DNA from: Chelativorans sp. ZYF759 | GTDB taxonomy: Bacteria; Pseudomonadota; Alphaproteobacteria; Rhizobiales; Rhizobiaceae | Assembly: GCF_012911015.1 (NCBI RefSeq) | Contig: NZ_WVVV01000007.1 | Location: 124,001-188,000 of the forward strand | Direction: 5' to 3' | DNA length: 64,000 bases | Shown here: positions 24,725 through 33,849 of the stretch, piece after piece | Numbering within the stretch: position 1 is the stretch's first letter | Layout of the letters: every line of letters starts with the position of its first letter | The notes under the pieces: generated by a model | Databases searched by the model: none | What the model was told of the DNA's origin: nothing | What the model saw: the letters and a program-made list of their open reading frames with translations, nothing else | Position numbers and translations under genes: made by a program

Positions 24725-25354
24725 ATGACCGATGTTTTGACGCTGAGCGCGAGCGATCTCGCGGCGCTGCTGTGCAGCCGTATCTGCCACGACATCATTT
24801 CTCCCGTGGGAGCGATCAACAACGGTCTGGAACTGCTCGACGAGGGTGGGGCCGATGAGGATGCGATGCGCCTCATTCGCACCAGCGCCCGAAACGCTTC
24901 GGCACGGCTGCAGTTCGCGAGGCTGGCTTTCGGCGCGGCCGGTTCCGCCGGGATGCAGATCGACACAGGCGATGCCGAGACGGTCGCCAACGCGTTCTTC
25001 GCCAACGAGAAGGCCGAACTGGTCTGGACAGGCGAACGCGCGCTTCTGCCCAAGGCGAAGGTCAAGCTGCTGCTCAACCTTCTTCTGATCGCCAATGCCG
25101 GAATTCCGCGTGGCGGCAAGCTGAAGGCCGAGCTGCACGATCTCCAGACACAGCCCCGCTTCGTGCTGAGTGCCAACGGACCGATGGTGCGTGTGCCCGC
25201 GCGGTTCCTGGAGCTGCATTCCGGCCAAATGCCGGACGAGCCGATCGACGCGCATGCCGTGCAGCCCTATTACACGCTGCTTCTGGCCCGCGAGGCGGGG
25301 ATGAACATCTCGATCCGCGCCGGGGCCGAAGAGATCGTGCTCACGGCGGCCTGA
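24725..25354 (+). CDS. chpT: Histidine phosphotransferase ChpT
   Basis: 209 residues from the ATG at 24725. The dimerisation/phosphotransfer helix carries His22 in SRICHDIISPVGAINNGLEL, the ChpT H-box. The C-terminal half is a degenerate HATPase-like fold (VKLLLNLLLIANAGIPRGG) that does not bind ATP in ChpT proteins. In Caulobacter and Brucella ChpT carries phosphate from CckA to CtrA and CpdR. It lies close to ctrA and sciP, which confirms identity. A GANTC site (24660-24664) lies in the upstream gap. Confidence 0.93.
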   Translation: MTDVLTLSASDLAALLCSRICHDIISPVGAINNGLELLDEGGADEDAMRLIRTSARNASARLQFARLAFGAAGSAGMQIDTGDAETVANAFFANEKAELVWTGERALLPKAKVKLLLNLLLIANAGIPRGGKLKAELHDLQTQPRFVLSANGPMVRVPARFLELHSGQMPDEPIDAHAVQPYYTLLLAREAGMNISIRAGAEEIVLTAA

Positions 25355-25378
25355 GCGGGGAGCGATCCTTCCCGACAA

Positions 25379-25393
25379 TTAACGGCAGATTAA
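25379..25393 (+). promoter_or_regulatory. Perfect CtrA box upstream of the response regulator
   Basis: TTAACGGCAGATTAA is an exact match to the full CtrA consensus TTAA-N7-TTAA, followed by CC. It lies 99 nt before the start of the single-domain response regulator and 25 nt after the chpT stop. CtrA is encoded about 0.5 kb away on the other strand, so direct regulation is likely. Confidence 0.8.
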
Positions 25394-25491
25394 CCGTTCC
25401 GTTTTCCGGGCTGTTTACGGATAGGGGCTACTCTCTTCATATCACTTGCCGTCAATCGAGCGGCAGGCGCCATGTACTGAGGGTGGCAGAC

Positions 25492-25863
25492 ATGAAACGC
25501 TGCATGATCGTCGACGGATCCAACGTCATTCGCAAGGTTGCGCGACGCATCCTCGAGGGGCCGGACATGATCATCGTGGATGCGAGCCACGGTGACGAGG
25601 CCCTTGCCATGTGCACGGCCCAGATGCCCGACATCATCCTGGTGGACAACAATCTGCCCGACATGGCCGGTGTAGACTTCATCCGCAGCGTCACCGCCAT
25701 CGACGCTTCCTGCAAGCCGGACATCCTGTTGTCCATGACGCAGCTCGACATAGGCACGATCATGCGGGCGAAGCGGGCAGGGGCCAAAGGCTACATGCTC
25801 AAGCCGTTCAACCGGCCGCAGCTTCTGGAGCGCTTCCGCCAGATGGAACTGGCTGCCGCCTGA
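25492..25863 (+). CDS. Single-domain response regulator (CheY-like) beside ctrA
   Basis: 123 residues from the ATG at 25492 (GAGGG upstream). One receiver domain: phospho-acceptor Asp52 (ILVDNNLPDMAG), Thr83 (SMTQLD) and Lys104 (MLKPF). The N-terminal acidic pocket is MIVDGSNVIRK, so the usual Asp-Asp pair is Asp8-Gly9; loss of the second acid should weaken Mg binding and phosphorylation. It is neither DivK nor CpdR by pattern. Conserved next to chpT-ctrA in Rhizobiales, probably CtrA-controlled through the upstream box. Role in cell cycle or motility is inferred. Confidence 0.88.
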   Translation: MKRCMIVDGSNVIRKVARRILEGPDMIIVDASHGDEALAMCTAQMPDIILVDNNLPDMAGVDFIRSVTAIDASCKPDILLSMTQLDIGTIMRAKRAGAKGYMLKPFNRPQLLERFRQMELAAA

Positions 25864-25891
25864 CCGATCGACCTCAATTCGACGACTAAGA

Positions 25892-25917
25892 AAAATGCCG
25901 GCCAAGGGCCGGCATTT
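25892..25917. terminator. Bidirectional rho-independent terminator between response regulator and ctrA
   Basis: Stem AAAATGCCGGCC / GGCCGGCATTTT around an AAG loop (25892-25917). It lies between two convergent genes and has A- and T-runs on the two sides. Confidence 0.9.
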
Positions 25918-25946
25918 TCTCTTCAAAGGGGATGGTCAGGCAGCCG

Positions 25947-26642
25947 TCAGGCGCTTTCGCGCATCTCTTCGGGCTCGCGCAGCACGTAGCCGCGACCCCA
26001 CACCGTTTCGATGTAATTCTGGCCGCCGGATGCCGCATCCAGCTTCTTGCGCAGCTTGCAGATGAAGACGTCGATGATCTTCAGCTCCGGCTCGTCCATG
26101 CCGCCATAGAGATGGTTGAGGAACATCTCCTTGGTCAGCGTCGTGCCCTTGCGCAGCGAGAGCAGCTCGAGCATCTGGTATTCCTTGCCCGTCAGGTGGA
26201 CGCGCTGTCCGCCGACTTCGACGGTCTTGGCGTCCAGGTTGACGATAAGGTCGCCGGTCGTGATGACCGACTGGGCGTGTCCCTTGGAGCGGCGCACGAT
26301 GGCGTGAATGCGCGCAACCAGCTCATCCTTGTGGAACGGCTTGGTCATGTAGTCGTCGGCGCCAAAGCCCAGCCCGCGCACCTTGTCCTCGATGCCGGCC
26401 ATGCCGGACAGGATGAGGATCGGCGTCTTCACCTTCGACAGGCGGAGTGTCCGCAGGACCTCATATCCCGACATGTCGGGAAGATTGAGATCGAGAAGGA
26501 TCAGATCGTAGTCGTAGAGCTTGCCGAGATCGACGCCCTCTTCGCCAAGGTCCGTCGTGTAGACGTTGAAGCTCTCCGATTTGAGCATCAATTCGATGCT
26601 CTGAGCGGTTGCACTGTCGTCTTCTATCAGCAGAACGCGCAT
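25947..26642 (-). CDS. ctrA: Cell-cycle master response regulator CtrA
   Basis: 231 residues. Receiver domain (1-120) with EDD acidic pocket (7-9), phospho-acceptor Asp51 and Lys in MTKPF; OmpR-type winged helix (125-231) with [32 protein letters not shown], the strongly conserved CtrA recognition region, and [13 protein letters not shown]. CtrA binds TTAA-N7-TTAA and controls replication, division, motility and DNA methylation. GGGGA upstream of the ATG. The 438-nt upstream region carries three GANTC sites, as expected for CcrM-dependent timing. Confidence 0.98.
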   Translation of the reverse strand: MRVLLIEDDSATAQSIELMLKSESFNVYTTDLGEEGVDLGKLYDYDLILLDLNLPDMSGYEVLRTLRLSKVKTPILILSGMAGIEDKVRGLGFGADDYMTKPFHKDELVARIHAIVRRSKGHAQSVITTGDLIVNLDAKTVEVGGQRVHLTGKEYQMLELLSLRKGTTLTKEMFLNHLYGGMDEPELKIIDVFICKLRKKLDAASGGQNYIETVWGRGYVLREPEEMRESA

Positions 26643-27080
26643 TTAAATCCCCTTCTCTGCCCCCGGACCTGAAAAGCGCGGGTTCCGGCGCCGCAGCGAT
26701 GATGGCCTCGTAACAGAGGCTGCCACCGAATGGTTAACAAAATCTGATTCGGACCACGAAGCCAATTCCACGACATGCAGATTTAGCCCTATTTTGTTGA
26801 AAGCACGGTAAAAACATGGCGGTCCGAATTTCGAGCGATGCATTAAGAAATGCACGCAAGTGACTCAATGTGAGTCGATTTGCGAAGTTTGCGTGGGCCG
26901 GCCGGCTTATTTACCGCCCCTTAAGCCCTGACCTCTATGATTAACAATGGACGTAAACGAAAGGTTACCGTCGCACCGCAAGAGGGGCTCTTTGGTCAGC
27001 GAATTGCGGTTGTCCGCGGCGCGCCGACGGCGCTGCTCGTATGCCAGTGACGGGTTGGTTGTGTAAGGGAGTACCAAGCC
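26643..27080. promoter_or_regulatory. ctrA/fliJ-like divergent regulatory region with three GANTC sites
   Basis: 438 nt without a gene. CcrM methylation sites GANTC occur at 26746-26750 (GATTC), 26862-26866 (GACTC) and 26872-26876 (GAGTC), the last two only 5 nt apart. TTAA/TTAAC half-sites occur around 26733 and 26940, but no complete TTAA-N7-TTAA. In Caulobacter and rhizobia the ctrA promoter is timed by GANTC hemimethylation and by CtrA and GcrA; the same logic is likely here. Exact start sites cannot be set by eye. Confidence 0.7.
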
Positions 27081-27455
27081 ATGAAGTCACGCGACAACCT
27101 CGTGCGCCTGAAACAGTTTCAGGTGAACGAGAAGAAGCGGCAACTGCAGCAGCTTGATGCCATGATCGCCGAGTTCGATCGGATGGCTGCCGAACTCGAT
27201 CTTCAGATCAATAATGAAGAGAAGAAGGCCGGCATCACCGACATCAACCATTTCGCCTATCCGACCTTCGCGAAGGCCGCGCGGCAACGTCGCGACAACC
27301 TGCAGAATTCGAAATCCGACCTCGTGACCCAGCGCGAGGCGGCCGAAACACTTCTGCGCGAGGCCGAGGTCGAACTCGAGAAGGCCGAATTGCTCGAATC
27401 CCGCGATTCGCGGAACCGTGACGCCGACGGTTCTCGTCGCGCCGTCATCGGATAG
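27081..27455 (+). CDS. fliJ: FliJ-like flagellar export protein
   Basis: 124 residues, AAGGGAG upstream. Entirely helical and coiled coil: LVRLKQFQVNEKKRQLQQLDAMIAEFDRM then NEEKKAGITDINHFAYPTFAKAARQRRDNLQ, a pattern seen in FliJ proteins encoded beside ctrA in Rhizobiales. FliJ is a soluble stalk-like part of the flagellar type III export ATPase complex that cycles chaperones. No other flagellar gene is in the window, so it is a stand-alone locus tied to cell-cycle control. Confidence 0.8.
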   Translation: MKSRDNLVRLKQFQVNEKKRQLQQLDAMIAEFDRMAAELDLQINNEEKKAGITDINHFAYPTFAKAARQRRDNLQNSKSDLVTQREAAETLLREAEVELEKAELLESRDSRNRDADGSRRAVIG

Positions 27456-27539
27456 GCGCTGCCGCAGCGCATGATCGTGCCAGGCGCCGACCGGTACACT
27501 TGCTAAAGACAGCTTCATGGTGCTTTGCTCCCGCGCACC

Positions 27540-28679
27540 ATGTCGCAGCTTCCCGACCAGAAAAGCCATCCGGCCGATGAAGCGCCCGCCACGCGCGGCG
27601 CGCCAGGCGTGCTGGCCTCGCGTCCGGCTGGTTGGCTCATCGGCATCATCGCGTCCGGGGTCGTCCTTGTCGCGCTCGTGGAGGGGCGCTTCTTCCTGAT
27701 CCCGCTGGCGATTGCGCTTCTCATATTCAGCCTCACCAGCGCCGTGATCGACTTCTTTGCGCGTCAGCGCATCGGTCCGTTTCATATCCCGCACTGGCTG
27801 GCCACGATCGTCGCGATGCTCACCATCGCCGCGTCGCTTCTGGCGCTGTTCGGCATGGCCACCACGCAGATCGACGCGGCGATGGTGGTGGTTCCAGGCT
27901 ATGCCGAACGGATTCAGGAGGCGGTGGCGGCGCTATTCGTGTGGCTGGGCGACGACGTTGCCCAATCCATACTCGTCGCGTTTCAGGACATCGATTTTGG
28001 CGCCTATGTAAGGACGCTGGCGGGACAGGCCGGCAACCTTCTGGTGTCCACCGTGCTGGTGATTTTGTATGTCGGCTTCATGTTCGCCGAGCGCGGCTGG
28101 TTTGCCGCCAAGGTGATGCGCCTGTTTCCCGATCCCGGCCAAGCGGCGAGGGTCGAGGAGATCATCGCCTCGATCGCCCACAGCGTGCACCATTACATCC
28201 TGGTCAAGACGGCCGTCAGCGCCGCTACCGGAGTGACAGTCTATCTGCTCCTGGCGCTTCTGGGGCTCGATTTTGCCGAGACGCTGGCGCTTCTTTCCTT
28301 CATCCTCAACTTCATTCCCAATATCGGTTCGATCGTTGCGACGCTCGTGCCGACGCTGGTAGCGCTCGTTCAGTTCGACAGCTGGGTGATGGTGATCGTG
28401 GTGCTTGGCTCGGTGGGGGCGCTGCAATTCGTCATCGGAAACGTCATCGACCCCATGTTGATGGGGCGGGCCCTGCATCTGTCGTCCTTCGCGATCGTCC
28501 TGTCGCTCACGTTCTGGGGCGCGATCTGGGGGATCGTCGGCATGTTTCTGGCCGTGCCCATCATGGTGATCGTCATGATCGTGTGTTCACATGTCCCCAG
28601 CCTGCGGCCGATCGCCATCCTCCTGTCGCGCGACGGCAGGATCAGCGAAAGAAGGACGACACCGTCGGACAGCGTGTAG
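27540..28679 (+). CDS. AI-2E family transporter (PerM/UPF0118)
   Basis: 379 residues from the ATG at 27540; a TTG at 27525 is an alternative. About eight membrane helices, with two N-terminal helices (WLIGIIASGVVLVALV, FFLIPLAIALLIFSL), a long amphipathic stretch, and the C-terminal family motif LALLSFILNFIPNIGSIVATLVPTLVALVQF followed by GNVIDPMLMGRALHLSSF. Members export small solutes or sodium; few are true AI-2 exporters. Substrate unknown. Confidence 0.9.
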   Translation: MSQLPDQKSHPADEAPATRGAPGVLASRPAGWLIGIIASGVVLVALVEGRFFLIPLAIALLIFSLTSAVIDFFARQRIGPFHIPHWLATIVAMLTIAASLLALFGMATTQIDAAMVVVPGYAERIQEAVAALFVWLGDDVAQSILVAFQDIDFGAYVRTLAGQAGNLLVSTVLVILYVGFMFAERGWFAAKVMRLFPDPGQAARVEEIIASIAHSVHHYILVKTAVSAATGVTVYLLLALLGLDFAETLALLSFILNFIPNIGSIVATLVPTLVALVQFDSWVMVIVVLGSVGALQFVIGNVIDPMLMGRALHLSSFAIVLSLTFWGAIWGIVGMFLAVPIMVIVMIVCSHVPSLRPIAILLSRDGRISERRTTPSDSV

Positions 28680-28699
28680 GAGGCGCCGGGGCGGACGGA

Positions 28700-28975
28700 T
28701 CAGTGGCGATATTGCTGGATACGGGTGGTGCGAAGACCGGCGAGGCCATATTCGTCGATTGAAGCCTGCCAGGAGAGAAACTCTTCCACGGTGAGCTTGT
28801 AGCGATTGCAGGCCTCTTCGAGGCTGAGAAGCCCGCCGCGCACCGCGGCGACAACCTCCGCCTTGCGACGAATGACCCAGCGACGGGTGTTGGTCGGCGG
28901 AAGGTCGGCAATGGTCAGCGGGCTGCCGTCCGGGCCGATGACGTACTTCACTCGCGGTCGAACCAGATCGGTCAT
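28700..28975 (-). CDS. sciP: CtrA inhibitor SciP (DUF1153)
   Basis: 91 residues, full length. VKYVIGPDGSPLTIADLPP, RRWVIRRKAEVVAAVRGGLL and GLAGLRTTRIQQYRH are nearly invariant SciP sequence; residues 36-75 form a helix-turn-helix (LLSLEEACNRYKLTVEEFLSWQ). In Caulobacter SciP accumulates after CtrA and shuts off CtrA-activated promoters, closing the loop. It is 2.1 kb from ctrA. Two GANTC sites (29077-29081, 29108-29112) lie upstream of its start. Confidence 0.95.
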   Translation of the reverse strand: MTDLVRPRVKYVIGPDGSPLTIADLPPTNTRRWVIRRKAEVVAAVRGGLLSLEEACNRYKLTVEEFLSWQASIDEYGLAGLRTTRIQQYRH

Positions 28976-29216
28976 ACTTACTCTCTACAAAAGACCACAC
29001 AACGCAATGGAACTCAGTCTAAACGGCCAGCTTTAAAAATTGGCTAAGCATGGCGTAAGGGTTCGGCAAGGAAGATGAATCAGGTGTTACGCCTTTTCGC
29101 CGCATTTGAATCCAATGCCGGAGGTTGCCGCACGGGGGGCGGCGTTGGCGTTCAGCGGCCTTTTCACCTATATACGCGCGAGACAGCCGCCACCCTTGAA
29201 ACGCGTACATGGTAGC

Positions 29217-30398
29217 ATGATGAACAGCCTCGACCTTCCCGGCCGCCCCGAAGAGACGCGAGTCGTTGTCGCGATGTCCGGTGGCGTCGACTCGTCCGTC
29301 GTGGCGGGACTGCTTGCGCGTGAAGGCTATGACGTGGTGGGCGTCACGCTCCAGCTCTACGATCACGGCGCCGCGGTTCACCGTGCCGGCGCCTGCTGCG
29401 CGGGGCAGGACATCGACGACGCGCGCCGCGTCGCCGAGACGCTCGGCATTCCGCATTACGTGCTGGACTACGAGCGGCGTTTCCGCGATGCGGTGATCAA
29501 CCCCTTCGCCGAAAGCTACGCAGCCGGTGAGACGCCGATACCCTGCGTCGCCTGCAACCAGACGGTCAAGTTCGCCGATCTCCTGCAGACCGCGCGCGAC
29601 CTCGGTGCTGCGGCGCTGGCAACCGGCCACTATATCCGCTCTCGTGCCCAGGGCGCTCACCGGGCCCTCTACCGGCCCGTCGATGCCGATCGTGACCAGA
29701 GCTATTTTCTGTTCGCCACGACGCAGGAGCAGGTCGATTACGTGCGCTTTCCGCTCGGCGGCATGTCAAAGCCCGAGGTCCGGCAGGCTGCCGAGGAGAT
29801 GGGGCTGTCCATTGCCGCCAAGGCCGACAGCCAGGACATCTGCTTCGTGCCGCAGGGGCGCTATTCCGACGTCATCGCGAAGTTGAGGCCGGAAGCCGCC
29901 GAAGCTGGCGACATCGTGCACATTGATGGCCGGGTGCTCGGTCGGCACGAAGGGATTGTCCGCTATACGATCGGGCAGCGGCGCGGGATCGGCGTGGCGA
30001 CGGGCGATCCGCTCTACGTAGTCCATCTTGACGCCGCACGGGCCCGGGTGGTCGTCGGTCCGCGCGAGGCCCTGGAGACTCGCCGCGTCTTTTTGCGCGA
30101 CGTGAACTGGCTCGGAGACGGTGCGCTCGCCGAACTTCCCGCAGAGGGCATGGAGCTTTTCGCGAAGGTACGCTCTACCCGGCCGCCGAAGCCGGCGCGG
30201 CTGCATGCGGATGCGCGCGGCGTTTGGGTAGATCTCGTCGATGGCGAGGCCGGTGTGGCGCCAGGCCAGGCCTGCGCGCTTTATACTGACGATGGCAACG
30301 AGGCGCGGGTGCTGGGTGGTGGCTTCATCGACCGCTCGGAGCGCGGGGTCGAAGCTGAAGCGATGCTGGCGCGGCTGGCATCCATGCCGGCGGCCTGA
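29217..30398 (+). CDS. mnmA: tRNA 2-thiouridine(34) synthase MnmA
   Basis: 393 residues from the first of two adjacent ATGs. PP-loop SGGVDSS (21-27) binds ATP; Cys113 (in [10 protein letters not shown]) and Cys209 (SQDICFV) are the catalytic pair that adenylate and thiolate U34 of tRNA for Glu, Gln and Lys. C-terminal beta domains follow ([26 protein letters not shown]). Soluble enzyme, supplied with persulfide sulfur. Another U34-modifying enzyme (trhO) lies at 47108. Confidence 0.96.
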   Translation: MMNSLDLPGRPEETRVVVAMSGGVDSSVVAGLLAREGYDVVGVTLQLYDHGAAVHRAGACCAGQDIDDARRVAETLGIPHYVLDYERRFRDAVINPFAESYAAGETPIPCVACNQTVKFADLLQTARDLGAAALATGHYIRSRAQGAHRALYRPVDADRDQSYFLFATTQEQVDYVRFPLGGMSKPEVRQAAEEMGLSIAAKADSQDICFVPQGRYSDVIAKLRPEAAEAGDIVHIDGRVLGRHEGIVRYTIGQRRGIGVATGDPLYVVHLDAARARVVVGPREALETRRVFLRDVNWLGDGALAELPAEGMELFAKVRSTRPPKPARLHADARGVWVDLVDGEAGVAPGQACALYTDDGNEARVLGGGFIDRSERGVEAEAMLARLASMPAA

Positions 30399-30405
30399 AG
30401 GCCGC

Positions 30406-31359
30406 TCAATCGTGGCTGACGGTGCCGGCCGTCAGGACCTTCAGTACCCGGATTGCCTCCTCGCCGCCCGTGCGGGGCTCCTCGCGGGTTTCCACGCAAT
30501 GGATGAAATGCTCCAGTTCGCGCGTCAGCGGCATGCCCTCATGGACGGGGACATAGGAAGGTTCGTTGGTCGTGAAGGCCCACTGGCCGCTGTCCTGCCA
30601 GACCGCATGGCGATAGACCGCCAGCTTGCGGTCCCAGGGTTCGACATCGTCGAATACTGCCATCGCCTTGGTGCCGACAACGGTCAGCTTTCGTTCCCGG
30701 TAGGGGTTGAGCCGCGACGTGAAGAGGTGGCTGCGCAGGCCGTTGGCAAAACGCATGTGGAGATGGGCGAAGTCGCTGAGATGGTCGAGCAATGCCGCCC
30801 CTTCGCCGCGGATCTCCACCGGCTCCTCCCCCGTGATCGCCAGGATCATCGACAGATCGTGCGGGGCAAGATCCCAGAGCGCATCGTTCTCGGTGTGGAA
30901 TTTGCCGAGGCCCAGCCTGTGGGAATGAATGTAGCGCACTTCGCCCAGTTCGCCCGCGTCGATGAGTCTCTTCAGCTGCTCGAAGGCCGGATGAAAGCGC
31001 AGGACGTGGCCCACCATGAAGACGCGGCCGTTGCGCCTCGCCGCCTCGACCGCGCGCTCCGCATCGGCGACGGTCAGCGCGATGGGCTTCTCGACGAGAA
31101 CGTCCTTGCCGTTTTCGACGGCGCGGATCGCAGCGTCCGCGTGATACTGGGGCGGCAGCGCCATGACGATGGCGTCAATTTCCTCATGGGAGGCGAGGTC
31201 GTCGGGCGCGATCATGAGGCAGTTCTGTTCGGTCGCAAATCCTTCGGCGCGCGCAGCGTTCATGTCCGACACGGCATGAAGGGCACCCAAAGCCTTCAAT
31301 GTCCGGATATGGTTGGAACCCCAATATCCGCAACCCAGTACTGCGATACGCGGCTTCAT
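30406..31359 (-). CDS. Gfo/Idh/MocA family oxidoreductase
   Basis: 317 residues. N-terminal NAD(P) loop [19 protein letters not shown] and the family [18 protein letters not shown] signature (Glu-Lys-Pro around residue 92), then the GFO_IDH_MocA C-terminal sheet domain. [26 protein letters not shown] resembles enzymes acting on UDP-sugar uronates (WlbA-like). It would oxidise or reduce a sugar or cyclitol. Stands alone, divergent from fhs, convergent with mnmA. Confidence 0.87.
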   Translation of the reverse strand: MKPRIAVLGCGYWGSNHIRTLKALGALHAVSDMNAARAEGFATEQNCLMIAPDDLASHEEIDAIVMALPPQYHADAAIRAVENGKDVLVEKPIALTVADAERAVEAARRNGRVFMVGHVLRFHPAFEQLKRLIDAGELGEVRYIHSHRLGLGKFHTENDALWDLAPHDLSMILAITGEEPVEIRGEGAALLDHLSDFAHLHMRFANGLRSHLFTSRLNPYRERKLTVVGTKAMAVFDDVEPWDRKLAVYRHAVWQDSGQWAFTTNEPSYVPVHEGMPLTRELEHFIHCVETREEPRTGGEEAIRVLKVLTAGTVSHD

Positions 31360-31402
31360 TGAATTTTGCTGGCTCGGTACATGGCGACGCTGTCACATAA
31401 GC

Positions 31403-31430
31403 CCCGGGGGCGGTGAACTCAACCCCCGGG
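31403..31430. repeat. GC-rich inverted repeat upstream of fhs
   Basis: CCCGGGGG (31403-31410) and CCCCCGGG (31423-31430) form a perfect 8-bp stem with a 12-nt loop, in the divergent gap between the oxidoreductase and fhs. No T-run follows, so it is not a simple terminator. It could be an operator or a leader hairpin. Confidence 0.4.
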
Positions 31431-31645
31431 CACCGGGTGCGTCCATGCTCGGCCTGTTGCAAGCCTGGCCGGACCGCATGTTCCGGGCTGCGCGCTGCCG
31501 CGGGCCGCGGCTGGGCCCGAGCCTGTCGCTTTTTGTGCAGCGGTGGGCCGCCATGCCTGATATCGCCGCAAAAGAGCGGTTCCTAAGTGGCCGAAGACAC
31601 TGTATACCAGCTGCATGCAATCCAAACTGTCCTGGGAGTGAGGTC

Positions 31646-33325
31646 ATGGCCGAATTCAAAACCGACATCGAAATCGCGCGCGGCGCCAAGAAAAAGCGGA
31701 TCATGGAGATCGGCGAGAAGCTCGGCATCCCGCAGGAGCATCTCCTCCCCTACGGCCACGACAAAGCCAAGGTTTCCGCCGAGTTCATCGCTTCCAAGAG
31801 AGGCGGACAGGATGGCAAGCTCATCCTGGTGACGGCGATCAACCCGACGCCGGCGGGCGAGGGCAAGACCACCACCACGGTTGGCCTGGGCGATGGGCTC
31901 AACCGGATCGGCAAAAAGGCGATGATCTGTATACGGGAAGCCTCCCTTGGGCCGAATTTCGGCATCAAGGGCGGTGCGGCAGGCGGCGGCTACGCGCAGG
32001 TCGTTCCCATGGAAGACATGAACCTGCACTTTACCGGCGACTTCCACGCCATCACCACGGCCCACAATCTTCTCTCCGCGCTGATCGACAACCACATCTA
32101 CTGGGGCAACGAGCAGGGAATCGACATCCGCCGCATCGCGTGGCGGCGCGTCATGGACATGAATGACCGTGCGCTTCGTTCCATCGTCTGCTCGTTGGGC
32201 GGCGTCGCCAATGGCTATCCGCGCGAGGCCGGCTTCGACATCACGGTGGCGTCCGAGGTCATGGCCATCCTGTGCCTTGCCAGCGATCTCAAGGATTTGG
32301 AGAAGCGTCTCGGCGACATCATCATCGGCTACCGGCGCGACAAGACCCCTATTTATGCCCGCGACATCAAGGCCGATGGTGCGATGACCGTTCTCCTCAA
32401 GGACGCCATGCAGCCGAACCTCGTGCAGACGCTGGAGAACAATCCGGCCTTCGTCCATGGCGGGCCGTTCGCCAACATCGCCCATGGCTGCAACTCCGTG
32501 GTGGCCACCACCACGGCGCTGAAGCTGGCCGATTATGTCGTCACGGAAGCCGGCTTCGGTGCCGATCTGGGCGCGGAGAAGTTCTTCGACATCAAGTGTC
32601 GCAAGGCGGGCCTGAAGCCGTCGGCCGCGGTGATCGTCGCCACCGTGCGCGCGCTCAAGATGAATGGCGGCGTCAAGAAGGAAGAACTCGGCCAGGAAGA
32701 TGTCGAGGCGCTCAAGAAGGGTTGCGCCAATCTGGGCCGCCACATCGAAAACGTCCGCCAGTTCGGCGTGCCGGCCGTGGTCGCGATCAACCATTTCCAC
32801 TCCGACACCGATGCCGAGATCCAGGCGGTCAAGGAATTCGTCGCCTCGATGGGCGAAGAGGCCATCCTGTGCCGCCACTGGGCCGAAGGCTCGGCCGGCA
32901 TCGAGGAACTGGCCAACAAGGTCGTGGAACTGGCCGAAAGCGGTTCCTCGCAATTCGCGCCGCTCTATCCTGACGACATGCCGCTGTTCGAGAAGATCAA
33001 CACGGTGGTCAAGCGGATCTATCGTGGCTCGGAGGCAATTGCCGACAAGTCCGTGCGTGCGCAGCTTCAGCAGTGGGAAGAGCAGGGCTACGGCCACCTT
33101 CCCGTCTGCATGGCCAAGACACAATATTCCTTCTCGACCGATCCCAATCTGCGCGGGGCGCCGACCGACCATATCGTACCGGTGCGCGAGGTCAGGCTGT
33201 CGGCCGGTGCCGGCTTCATCGTGGCGATCTGCGGTGAGATCATGACGATGCCGGGGCTGCCGAAGACGCCGTCCTCGGAACGCATCTACCTGAACGACAA
33301 GGGCGAGATCGAAGGGCTGTTCTGA
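31646..33325 (+). CDS. fhs: Formate-tetrahydrofolate ligase
   Basis: 559 residues from the ATG at 31646 (GGAGTGAGG upstream); an open frame continues upstream without meaning. ATP loop [10 protein letters not shown] (68-77), [23 protein letters not shown] (folate/formyl-phosphate site), [19 protein letters not shown] and the C-terminal [19 protein letters not shown]. Makes 10-formyl-THF from formate, ATP and THF in the cytoplasm. It feeds C1 units from formate or demethylation products into folate metabolism. No folD or purU is nearby. Confidence 0.97.
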   Translation: MAEFKTDIEIARGAKKKRIMEIGEKLGIPQEHLLPYGHDKAKVSAEFIASKRGGQDGKLILVTAINPTPAGEGKTTTTVGLGDGLNRIGKKAMICIREASLGPNFGIKGGAAGGGYAQVVPMEDMNLHFTGDFHAITTAHNLLSALIDNHIYWGNEQGIDIRRIAWRRVMDMNDRALRSIVCSLGGVANGYPREAGFDITVASEVMAILCLASDLKDLEKRLGDIIIGYRRDKTPIYARDIKADGAMTVLLKDAMQPNLVQTLENNPAFVHGGPFANIAHGCNSVVATTTALKLADYVVTEAGFGADLGAEKFFDIKCRKAGLKPSAAVIVATVRALKMNGGVKKEELGQEDVEALKKGCANLGRHIENVRQFGVPAVVAINHFHSDTDAEIQAVKEFVASMGEEAILCRHWAEGSAGIEELANKVVELAESGSSQFAPLYPDDMPLFEKINTVVKRIYRGSEAIADKSVRAQLQQWEEQGYGHLPVCMAKTQYSFSTDPNLRGAPTDHIVPVREVRLSAGAGFIVAICGEIMTMPGLPKTPSSERIYLNDKGEIEGLF

Positions 33326-33775
33326 TCAGTCCGACGTTTCTTCCAGCGATGCCTCGAGCGCGCCGATCACTTTTGCCATGATGGCGAGGTAGGAGGCGCG
33401 CTCGTATTCCTTCAGGCCCATGAGCGCCTCCCTGTTGACGGCATCCACTGCCGCCCTGATGTCGGCGGTCTTTTCCAGCGCCTCGGGCGAGAGCGAATAG
33501 AGCATGCTGCGGCCATCCCGGGGATTGGGCCGCTTAACCAGCAACCGGTCGCGTTCCATTCGCGTCAGGGTGGCCGCCATGGTCGGTTGTTCGGTCGCTG
33601 CGGCAAGCGCCAGTTGCCTTTGCGACAAGGCTGCGCCCGAACTCAGCGCGAACAGGACAGGCAACTGACCCGAAGAGACTCCCAACGGCTTGAGCCGTCT
33701 GTCGATCGCGCGTGCGAACAGGCGGGCGGCCCAGTTCGTCAGGTAGCCGGCGGATTGCGAAGCATCGAGCTTCAT
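33326..33775 (-). CDS. MarR-family transcriptional regulator of the cytochrome b561 gene
   Basis: 149 residues. Winged helix: LSQRQLALAAATEQPTMAATLTRMERDRLL (recognition helix) and RSMLYSLSPEALEK (wing). No cysteine is present, so it is not a classic OhrR-type peroxide sensor. Divergent from the cytochrome b561 gene across a 74-nt region full of repeated half-sites, so it probably represses both. Its stop abuts the fhs stop. Confidence 0.9.
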   Translation of the reverse strand: MKLDASQSAGYLTNWAARLFARAIDRRLKPLGVSSGQLPVLFALSSGAALSQRQLALAAATEQPTMAATLTRMERDRLLVKRPNPRDGRSMLYSLSPEALEKTADIRAAVDAVNREALMGLKEYERASYLAIMAKVIGALEASLEETSD

Positions 33776-33815
33776 CTATATAGCTTGCTATATTTATGCA
33801 TCGTATGCTATATAG
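33776..33815. promoter_or_regulatory. Triple half-site palindromic operator between marR and cytochrome b561
   Basis: ATATAGC-TT-GCTATAT (33778-33793) is a perfect palindrome abutting the marR start. A third copy, GCTATATAG (33807-33815), is the exact inverse of CTATATAGC (33776-33784). Three copies of the same half-site in 40 bp are a strong MarR operator candidate covering both promoters. Confidence 0.75.
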
Positions 33816-33849
33816 ACTGCGTTCACGGCAATCGGCAAGGATGCGTGTC

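Noticed and set aside
26643-26855. Small minus-strand open frame in the ctrA upstream region
   Set aside because: Biased composition with no ribosome-binding site; region is better explained as promoter DNA.
31403-31645. Folate (THF) or ZTP riboswitch upstream of fhs
   Set aside because: The hairpin is present but I cannot find the conserved core sequence of either riboswitch class.
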